Below, one piece after another: positions 53,587-64,000 of a stretch of DNA of 64,000 nucleotides. A model generated the notes under the pieces. It worked only from the letters and a program-made list of their open reading frames with translations. It searched no databases and was not told the DNA's origin. Source of the DNA: an uncultured Myxococcales bacterium (GTDB taxonomy: Bacteria > Myxococcota_A > UBA9042 > DTJE01); NCBI GenBank assembly GCA_903936705.1, contig CAIZWN010000079.1:1-64000 (forward strand), written 5' to 3'. Position 1 is the first letter of the stretch. Each line of letters starts with the position of its first letter. Both the position numbers and the translations under genes were made by a program.

Positions 53587-53784
53587 GGAGAACCTCCCAT
53601 CACCGGCCAAAGCAAATCGGCCTGCGCCGACTTGTCAGACACACAGCCTGCGCCAAGAGAACTATCGGATGATAAGGTGACTCTGTTTAGGCTCGGGATT
53701 GAATTCAGCTTTTTGACGTGTTGGAATCCTTACCGGGAGGAAGGCTGGCGCAAGTGGCAAGGTGACCGGAATTGATGAACAAGC

Positions 53785-57930
<4,146 letters not shown>

Positions 57931-58017
57931 GGTCCACCTCCTGCGAACAAACGGCCACCCGCGAAGCCGGCACGGGTCACTTCCCGTCCCGTCCCCGGCG
58001 GGCGCCGGAGAACGTCA

Positions 58018-61000
58018 TCAACCCTCGGCCAACTGGTCCTGTTCGATCAACTGCACGTCCAGCGCCAGGGACTTCAATTCCTTGACAAGGACGTTGAACG
58101 ACTCGGGAAGGCCCGCATGCACGTTGTAGTCGCCCTTGACGATACTGTCGTAAGTCGCCGTACGACCAGCGACGTCGTCGGACTTGACCGTCAGGATCTC
58201 CTGCAGCGCATACGCGGCGCCATAGGCCTCGAACGCCCACACTTCCATTTCACCGATTCGCTGGCCACCGAACTGCGCCTTGCCGCCCAGCGGTTGCTGC
58301 GTGACAAGCGAGTACGGACCGGTCGAACGGGCGTGCATCTTTTCGTCGACCAGGTGGTGCAGTTTCATCATGTACATGATGCCCACCGTGACCTCGGAAT
58401 CGAACGCCTCGCCGGTGCGACCGTCGAACAGCGTGGTCTTGCCCGAAAGCGGCAAGCCCGCGTCGTCCAACCATGTCTTGATCTGATCCTCCTGGGCGCC
58501 GTCGAAGACCGGGGAGCCCACGGGGATGCCCATCGGGAACTGCTTCGCGAACGTCACGAGACCTTCGTCGTCCAGTTCCTTGATCAGCTTCTTCGCCGTA
58601 TCGGTTGAGAAGAGCTTCAACAAGCGCTTGCGGATCCCCTTGAGACCGGTGCCGTTCTCAAGCGACGCCTCGATTTGCTGGCCGATGTTGCGCGCGGCCC
58701 AGCCCAGATGGACTTCAAGAATCTGGCCGACGTTCATTCGCGACGGGACGCCCAGCGGGTTCAACACTATGTCAACGGGCGTGCCATCTTCCAGGTAGGG
58801 CATATCCTCGGCCGGCAGGATGCGCGACAGAACGCCCTTGTTTCCGTGACGGCCTGCCATCTTGTCGCCGACCTGAATCTTGCGCTTGATAGCCACGTAG
58901 ACCTTGATGGTCTTGATGACTCCGGGCGGCAGTTCATCGCCGCGACGCAGGCGGGTGATCTTTTCGCCAAACAAGGCGGTGATGGCACCGACCTGCTCGT
59001 TCAGGACATCAGCCATCGCGACGATGCGCCCCTCGGTCGCCTCGTCGTCCTTCAGCTTGATGTGCACGAACTGGTCCAGTGGCAGCTTGTGCAAAATATC
59101 AGACGTGAGGGTCGCAGCCTTTCGGATCAGCGTCCTTCCGCCCGCATCCGTCAGCGCCGCTGCAGCCACCTTGCCGGTCAGCGCACGGACCAGCCGCTCC
59201 TGCATCGACCGCGAAGTTACCTTGATCTCGTCATCGCGGTCCTTGCGCAGGCGGTTCTCCTCGATTTCCTCGAGGTCCTTGGTGCGGTCGTCCTTGTCGG
59301 CGCCCTTGCGGGAAAACACCTTGGCGCCGACAACGATACCGGTCACGCCCGGCGGAACCCGCAGGGACGAGTCCTTAACGTCGGCGGCCTTCTCGCCGAA
59401 TATGGCGCGCAGCAGTTTTTCCTCGGGGGACAGCTGCGTCTCGCCCTTCGGAGTGATCTTGCCGACGAGGATGTTGCCGGTGCGGACCTCGGCGCCGATA
59501 CGCACGATGCCCGACAGGTCAAGGTCCTTCAGGGCCTCCTCGCTGACGTTCGGGATGTCCCGGGTGATTTCCTCGCGACCAAGCTTGGTGTCGCGAGCAA
59601 CGCACTCGAACTCCTCGATGTGGATGCTGGTGAAGAAGTCCTTCTGGACCAGCTTCTCGCTCATCAGGATGGAGTCTTCGAAGTTGTACCCGCCCCAAGG
59701 CATGAAGGCGACAGTGATGTTCTGGCCCAGCGCAAGTTCGCCCTGCTCGGTTGCCGAACCGTCCGCAAGGACCTCGCCCTTCTGAACCACCTGGCCCTTC
59801 AGGACAAGCGGCTTCTGGTTGATACAGGTGTTCTGGTTCGAACGACGGTACTTGATCAAGGTGTAGATGTCCGGCTTCAGCGCGTCGCCGTCGATGTCGT
59901 CGCCCTCGCGGCGAATCACGATGCGGTTGGCGTCGACCGACTCGACAACGCCAGCATGCTTTGCATACAGCAGGACGCCCGAATCACGCGCCACCACCCA
60001 CTCGAGACCGGTGCCTACAAGGGGGGCCTCGGCGCGAACAAGCGGCACGCCCTGGCGCATCATGTTCGAACCCATGAGGGCGCGGTTTGCATCGTCGTGC
60101 TCGAGGAAGGGAACCAGGGCCGCTGCCACGGACACGAGCTGCGCCGGGGACACGTCAACCAGCGTCACTTCGTCGGCAGGAGCCAGCACGAAGTCCTCGT
60201 TCTTCCTGGCCTGAACCAGGTCGTCCATGAGGTAGTTGTTGGCATCGACGGTAATCCCTGCCTGGGCGATTACCTCGTTCTCCTCCTCCATCGCGGTCAG
60301 GTAACGCACTTCGGCCGTGATGTGGCGTTCGTGCACCTTGCGGTAGGGAGTCTCGATGAAACCGAAATCGTTCACGCGGGCAAACGTCGCCAGCGAGCTG
60401 ATGAGGCCGATGTTCGGGCCTTCCGGCGTCTCGATCGGGCAGACACGGCCGTAGTGCGTGGCATGAACGTCGCGCACTTCGAACCCGGCGCGGTCACGCG
60501 TCAGACCACCGGGCCCAAGTGCCGACAGACGGCGCTTGTTGGTGATTTCCGACAACGGGTTGGTCTGATCCATGAACTGCGACAACTGGGACGCGCCGAA
60601 GTACTCCTTCAGCACGGCCGACACGGGCTTGGCGTTCACCAGGTCGTGCGGCATCAGGGTCGCCAGGTCCGGCGACATCGTCATCTTTTCCCGGATCGCA
60701 CGTTCCATGCGGACCATGCCGATACGGAACTGGTTTTCCATCAACTCGCCAACGGCGCGAACGCGGCGGTTGGAAAGCTGATCGATGTCGTCCACACGAG
60801 CGCCGAGCTTGCCCATCCGCAGATCCAGCAAGTACTGGACCACATGGAAGAAGTCGTCCTTCAGCAGTGTCGTCTGGTCCAGAAGGATGTTCTGGTTGAA
60901 CTTGTAGTTCATCTTCAGGCGACCGACCTGTGAAAGGTCATAGCGGGCGCTGCTGAAGAACAGGCTGTTGAAATAGGCGCGAGCTTGTTCGGGGCTGGTC

Positions 61001-62154
61001 GGATCACCGGGGCGCTGGCGCCGATAGACTTCGACGGCTGCTTCAAGCGGCGTTTCGACCTTGTCGACAAGCAGCGTGTTGCGTAGATACGGTCCGGTGG
61101 TGACGTTGTCGATGTGCAGAACCGCGATTTCAGAAACCCCTCGTTCCTGCAGCGCAGTCAGCACCTTCTCGGTCAGTTCCTGGTTGCACTCGAACAGAAT
61201 CTCGCCGGTCTCATCGTCAACCACGTCGTCGGCCAAATACTTGCCCACGACCTCGGTACGATCCAAAGGCAGAGTAACGATGCCGGCATCGACCATCTTC
61301 TTAAGACGGAACTTGCCGAGCTTCTCGCCCTTCTTCACCAGCACGCTGCCCGACTTCGGGTCCAGCACGTCGTGACTGAGGCGCTGGTCGGCCAGCAGTT
61401 TTACGTCCAGAGCATGGCTGAAAAGATCGTCCTTGTGCAGCACGATCTTCTCGACCGGGTAGAACCGCGTCAGAATCTCGTGCACCGAGAAACCAAGCGC
61501 CTTCAGCAGCACGGTCGCGTGGATCTTCCGTCGCCGGTCGATGCGCACGAACAGGATGTCCTTGTGGTCGAACTCGAAATCGACCCATGAACCCCGGTTC
61601 GGGATGATTCTCGCACTGTACAGCAGCTTGCCGGACGCGTGGGTGCGCCCCTTGTCGTTCTCGAAGAAGACGCCCGGAGACCGGTGCAACTGACTCACCA
61701 CAACGCGTTCGGCGCCGTTGATGATGAACGTGCCCTGCTCGGTCATCAGGGGGATTTCCCCGAAATAGACCTCCTGCTCCTTCACGTCGCGAATCTCGCG
61801 AACGGCGGTCTCGGGGTCCGTGTCCCACATTACGAGGCGCACGGTAACGCGCATCGGCGCGGCGTACGTTATGCCCCGCTGACGGCATTCCTCGACGTCG
61901 TACTTCGGTTCGTCCAGGACGTATCCGACGTACTCCAGGGTCGCGGTCTTGTTGTAGTCCGCGATGGGGAAAATCCCCTTGAAAATGCCGTGGAGACCGT
62001 AGTCGCTTCTTTTCTCCAGCAGGGTATCCCGCTGAAGGAAACGTTCGTACGACTCCTTCTGGACCCGGATCAGGTCGGGCACCCCGATCACCTCGGGAAT
62101 GCGCGCGAAACTGCACCGGCTCCTCAGTCCTACAGGCTTGCTGGTCATAGCCAT
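58018..62154 (-). CDS. rpoB: DNA-directed RNA polymerase subunit beta
   Basis: A 1378-residue subunit. The rifampicin region ([20 protein letters not shown], about residue 515) has the wild-type-looking sequence, and [25 protein letters not shown] follows. The C-terminal region ([25 protein letters not shown]) is complete. ATG 62154 (MAM) is chosen: GGAGAAGG lies upstream; the frame upstream to 62466 is not coding. Gap of 353 bases to rplL. Confidence 0.98.
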   Translation of the reverse strand: MAMTSKPVGLRSRCSFARIPEVIGVPDLIRVQKESYERFLQRDTLLEKRSDYGLHGIFKGIFPIADYNKTATLEYVGYVLDEPKYDVEECRQRGITYAAPMRVTVRLVMWDTDPETAVREIRDVKEQEVYFGEIPLMTEQGTFIINGAERVVVSQLHRSPGVFFENDKGRTHASGKLLYSARIIPNRGSWVDFEFDHKDILFVRIDRRRKIHATVLLKALGFSVHEILTRFYPVEKIVLHKDDLFSHALDVKLLADQRLSHDVLDPKSGSVLVKKGEKLGKFRLKKMVDAGIVTLPLDRTEVVGKYLADDVVDDETGEILFECNQELTEKVLTALQERGVSEIAVLHIDNVTTGPYLRNTLLVDKVETPLEAAVEVYRRQRPGDPTSPEQARAYFNSLFFSSARYDLSQVGRLKMNYKFNQNILLDQTTLLKDDFFHVVQYLLDLRMGKLGARVDDIDQLSNRRVRAVGELMENQFRIGMVRMERAIREKMTMSPDLATLMPHDLVNAKPVSAVLKEYFGASQLSQFMDQTNPLSEITNKRRLSALGPGGLTRDRAGFEVRDVHATHYGRVCPIETPEGPNIGLISSLATFARVNDFGFIETPYRKVHERHITAEVRYLTAMEEENEVIAQAGITVDANNYLMDDLVQARKNEDFVLAPADEVTLVDVSPAQLVSVAAALVPFLEHDDANRALMGSNMMRQGVPLVRAEAPLVGTGLEWVVARDSGVLLYAKHAGVVESVDANRIVIRREGDDIDGDALKPDIYTLIKYRRSNQNTCINQKPLVLKGQVVQKGEVLADGSATEQGELALGQNITVAFMPWGGYNFEDSILMSEKLVQKDFFTSIHIEEFECVARDTKLGREEITRDIPNVSEEALKDLDLSGIVRIGAEVRTGNILVGKITPKGETQLSPEEKLLRAIFGEKAADVKDSSLRVPPGVTGIVVGAKVFSRKGADKDDRTKDLEEIEENRLRKDRDDEIKVTSRSMQERLVRALTGKVAAAALTDAGGRTLIRKAATLTSDILHKLPLDQFVHIKLKDDEATEGRIVAMADVLNEQVGAITALFGEKITRLRRGDELPPGVIKTIKVYVAIKRKIQVGDKMAGRHGNKGVLSRILPAEDMPYLEDGTPVDIVLNPLGVPSRMNVGQILEVHLGWAARNIGQQIEASLENGTGLKGIRKRLLKLFSTDTAKKLIKELDDEGLVTFAKQFPMGIPVGSPVFDGAQEDQIKTWLDDAGLPLSGKTTLFDGRTGEAFDSEVTVGIMYMMKLHHLVDEKMHARSTGPYSLVTQQPLGGKAQFGGQRIGEMEVWAFEAYGAAYALQEILTVKSDDVAGRTATYDSIVKGDYNVHAGLPESFNVLVKELKSLALDVQLIEQDQLAEG

Positions 62155-62507
62155 CCTGGCCCTTCTCCGCTGAGAGGGATGGAGCGAACGTTGCACGCGA
62201 TGCTTATCACAACACCGCCCTGCATCACCGGGTCGGCACGCCACAAAGCGCGTCGTCCCGCTGCCCTCGCCTGTACGCCGGCAGTGCACCGGTCGTATCG
62301 ACGTCCTGCCCGGAATCACTGGCGTGACCCGACGGGCACCCCCCGAAGGGGAGGCAGGTACGGGGGCTGTTGCCGGATTGCGCCGGAAACCGCCCCCGCG
62401 CTCTCGCAACGTAGCGCGGGTCGGGAGCCTGCGCCGCAACCAGGGGCCGGGCGTGCGCTCCCGCAAGTCCGCGGGATCAAAGCGGGCCTTTAAAGGCCCG
62501 TTGAAAC
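62155..62507 (-). promoter_or_regulatory. rplL-rpoB intergenic region
   Basis: 353 bases with no gene. It holds a palindrome next to rplL (separate entry) and several GC-rich inverted segments nearer rpoB. No T-run or consensus promoter was recognised. The region is of the kind where L7/L12-to-beta attenuation and RNase processing occur in other bacteria (family knowledge). Confidence 0.5.
62483..62500 (-). terminator. Perfect palindrome, possible rplL-rpoB attenuator
   Basis: CGGGCCTTTAAAGGCCCG is a perfect 18-base palindrome, eight bases past the rplL stop. The following bases (CTTTGATCC) have only a short T run, so it would be a partial terminator at most. Position matches the known rplL-rpoB attenuator of Enterobacteria. 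Confidence 0.5.
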
Positions 62508-62900
62508 CTACCTGATCTCGATAATCGCGCCAGCAGCCTCAAGGCGCTTCTTGATCTCTTCGGCCTCGGCCTTGGAGACGGCTTCCTTGACTGTCTTCGG
62601 AGCGCTCTCAACCAGTTCCTTGGCCTCGCGCAGCCCCAGGCTGGACACGATGCCACGGATCTCCTTGATGACCGCGACGCGCTTGTCCGCCTGAACGTCC
62701 TTCAGGACTACGTCGAACTCGGTCTTCTCTTCAACCGGAGCCGCCGCCTCGACCGGAGCCGCTGCCGCCGCCATCATGGCCATCGGCGCCGCTGCCGTAA
62801 CGCCCCACAGCGTCTCGAGCTCCTTGGTCAGCTCGGACAGTTCCAGGACCGTCAGCCCGCTGAGATACGCCTTAACCTGATCCCGAGTGATGTCTGCCAT
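62508..62900 (-). CDS. rplL: 50S ribosomal protein L7/L12
   Basis: A 130-residue stalk protein. It begins [29 protein letters not shown] (dimerisation domain), then an Ala-rich flexible hinge ([20 protein letters not shown]) and the C-terminal domain ([29 protein letters not shown]), which recruits translational GTPases. ATG 62900 follows GGAG. It lies 63 bases after rplJ. Confidence 0.97.
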   Translation of the reverse strand: MADITRDQVKAYLSGLTVLELSELTKELETLWGVTAAAPMAMMAAAAAPVEAAAPVEEKTEFDVVLKDVQADKRVAVIKEIRGIVSSLGLREAKELVESAPKTVKEAVSKAEAEEIKKRLEAAGAIIEIR

Positions 62901-62963
62901 TTCGAACGCTCCTTCTGTGTTGTCCACGCGCAAGGCCCAATCGAACCCTTGACGGGCCGAACC

Positions 62964-63491
62964 TCACGCCGCCTGATCCCCCAGTTGCCTTTCGCGCGCC
63001 GCGAGAACGCCCACGAAATCCCGCGCCGGTGCTTGCAGCACGCCGAGGAATTTCTTGGGTACGCCCACGAGGGCACCGAGCAGCATCCCCTTGAGGACGT
63101 CCGCCGACGGGAGACTGGCCAGCACCTTAAGCTGAGCCTCACCCATCGAACTGGTCCCCAGGCTACCACCAACCACCTTTGCCTTCGCCACGCCCTTCAG
63201 CAGCGTGGTCAGGGCCTTCGCGAACGCGGCGGGATCCTGGTCGGTGTAAGCCACCGCCAAGGGTCCCTTCATCATGTCCGCGTAGTAGGCCCACGGCGTC
63301 CCTTCCACGGCACGGGCGAACATGGTGTTCTTGATCACGCGAAACTGCCCGCCTTCCTTGCGAAGGGCGCGCCGCATCGACGTGTTCATCTCCATGTCAA
63401 TCCCGTTCTGGGATAGGAGCACCATGGCCTTGGCGGACTTCAGAACTTCCGCCAAATCCGCGACCGCCGTTTTCTTCTGTTCCAGGTTCAT
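62964..63491 (-). CDS. rplJ: 50S ribosomal protein L10
   Basis: A 175-residue ribosomal stalk-base protein that binds 23S rRNA and the L7/L12 dimers. Motifs: LEQKKTAVADLAEVLKSAKAMVLL, RRALRKEGGQFRVIKNTMFARA, GPLAVAYTDQDPAAFAKAL, and a C-terminal helix for L12 binding (FVGVLAARERQL). Preceded by a leader of about 200 bases that may bind L10-L12 for autoregulation. ATG 63491 with GGAG. Confidence 0.97.
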   Translation of the reverse strand: MNLEQKKTAVADLAEVLKSAKAMVLLSQNGIDMEMNTSMRRALRKEGGQFRVIKNTMFARAVEGTPWAYYADMMKGPLAVAYTDQDPAAFAKALTTLLKGVAKAKVVGGSLGTSSMGEAQLKVLASLPSADVLKGMLLGALVGVPKKFLGVLQAPARDFVGVLAARERQLGDQAA

Positions 63492-63697
63492 CGTCTCATC
63501 TCCAGTCGCGAGACTCCCGGGACAACGGCTGCCCTCGGCCAGGGGTAGGGGGACAACACACGATCGATCGTCATGCCGTACCCACCGCCTCCGCCGGACT
63601 TACCCACCCCAAACCGGGGCGGCGCCAACTTCTCGGGCAGCTATCAATCCGTCCCGCAAGCATGTCCTAACGGACTACCCGCGGGAAAAGAACACCA
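63492..63697 (-). promoter_or_regulatory. Probable L10 (rplJ) leader RNA
   Basis: 206 bases between rplA and rplJ with long GC-rich inverted segments on the minus strand (for example GCCCCGGTTTGGGGTGGG, then CCGGCGGAGGCGGTGGG). L10 leaders in many bacteria bind the L10-(L12)4 complex and repress rplJL. The call is based on position and GC-rich structure; the bulge motif was not verified. Confidence 0.4.
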
Positions 63698-64000
63698 TTA
63701 CTTCGACGCCTTCAGCGCCACTTCAACGTCCGACGGCTCGACCCGAATGCCGGGCCCCATCGTCGTGGACATCGTCACGCTCTTGATGTAGGTGCCCTTC
63801 ACCGTAGAGGGCTTCAGCTTGATCAACGTCTCGCAAACCGCGAGGAAGTTGTCCTTCAACTGCTGCGGAGTGAAGGACCTCCTGCCGATCGTCGTATGGA
63901 TGATGCCGTTCTTATCGACGCGAAACTCGACCTTACCGGCCTTCGACTCGCGAACAGCGCGACCCACGTCCATCGTCACGGTACCGACTTTGGGATTCGG
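63698..64000 (-). CDS. rplA: 50S ribosomal protein L1, C-terminal part (5' end outside window)
   Basis: The last 100 codons of ribosomal protein L1: [47 protein letters not shown], and [15 protein letters not shown], matching the L1 C-terminal lobe. The stop TAA is at 63700-63698. The upstream two-thirds lies past the right edge of the window. Co-oriented with rplJ, rplL, rpoB and rpoC. Confidence 0.95.
   Translation of the reverse strand, partial: PNPKVGTVTMDVGRAVRESKAGKVEFRVDKNGIIHTTIGRRSFTPQQLKDNFLAVCETLIKLKPSTVKGTYIKSVTMSTTMGPGIRVEPSDVEVALKASK

Noticed and set aside
53503-53775. A 90-residue plus-strand frame between the ComEA-like gene and rpoC
   Set aside because: No SD; the minus-strand 60-residue ORF in the same place has a good SD and coupling.
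53700-53784. Intrinsic terminator after rpoC
   Set aside because: No stable hairpin with T-run is seen downstream of the rpoC stop on the minus strand.
58675-60933. A 752-residue open frame on the plus strand opposite rpoB
   Set aside because: Antisense shadow of rpoB with His/Arg/Gln-rich composition typical of reverse-strand frames.

Overview
The window is a GC-rich bacterial chromosome segment, most likely from a myxobacterium-like member of the Myxococcota (old Deltaproteobacteria). Supporting signs are a MYXO-CTERM-type C-terminal anchor (phospholipase-like protein ending at 45103), an AgmX/PglI-type C-terminal domain with MJ0042 zinc ribbon and GYF-like domain (21701-23272), a pair of myxobacterial-type outer-membrane beta-barrel proteins (20093-21495), DUF4388, PilZ and FHA proteins, and many Ig-like or Cys-rich lipoproteins. 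No IS element, prophage, CRISPR array or origin was seen. The organism call is an inference from gene content.

Layout. 1-4148: the 3' part of groEL with a strong terminator, an ABC-F ATPase, rpe and tRNA-Pro(CGG). 4166-8117: a lipoprotein, then a tight operon of two HxsD-like proteins, an HxsB-type radical SAM/SPASM enzyme and a second, HxsC-like radical SAM enzyme. It looks like a peptide- or protein-modifying system without a recognisable HxsA substrate and is the most novel locus here. 8104-17113: an envelope block (Ca-binding-repeat lipoprotein, FadL-like porin, Ig/TULIP-like lipoprotein, a small sigma factor, a Cys-rich/Ig lipoprotein). 17143-23272 (minus): ddl, hutI, a DUF4332 HhH protein, two OMPs and an AgmX-like membrane protein. 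23440-29092 (plus): a PilZ protein, lipoprotein, GT39-type glycosyltransferase with an overlapping partner, and an exported protein. 29124-38970 (minus): two FHA proteins, then a probable operon running from metH through a DUF4388/J-like/TPR protein, an isolated BMC-P (EutN/CcmL) vertex protein, an ACT protein with an EutQ-like N-terminus, a PFL/DUF711 protein and an FHA protein.

39198-53586: mixed housekeeping and accessory genes: AlgH/YqgE, a histidine kinase, an M49-like metallopeptidase lipoprotein, an FmdB zinc ribbon, the MYXO-CTERM phospholipase-like protein, an RlmD-type methyltransferase, a MORN protein, a tandem-domain QueD/PTPS protein, rlmN, pyrD, a TPR lipoprotein, cytidine deaminase, an SsnA/MtaD-like amidohydrolase, a ComEA-like HhH protein and a newly noted 60-residue ORF with a good ribosome-binding site. 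53785-64000 (minus): the conserved rplA-rplJ-rplL-rpoB-rpoC block, with a probable L10 leader and a perfect palindrome between rplL and rpoB.

Functionally the window mixes core gene expression and folding (groEL, rpoBC, L1/L10/L7-L12, RlmN, RlmD), nucleotide and one-carbon metabolism (pyrD, cdd, amidohydrolase, metH) and a large exported complement. Starts were chosen from Shine-Dalgarno (SD) spacing and family N-termini and may be off by a few codons.
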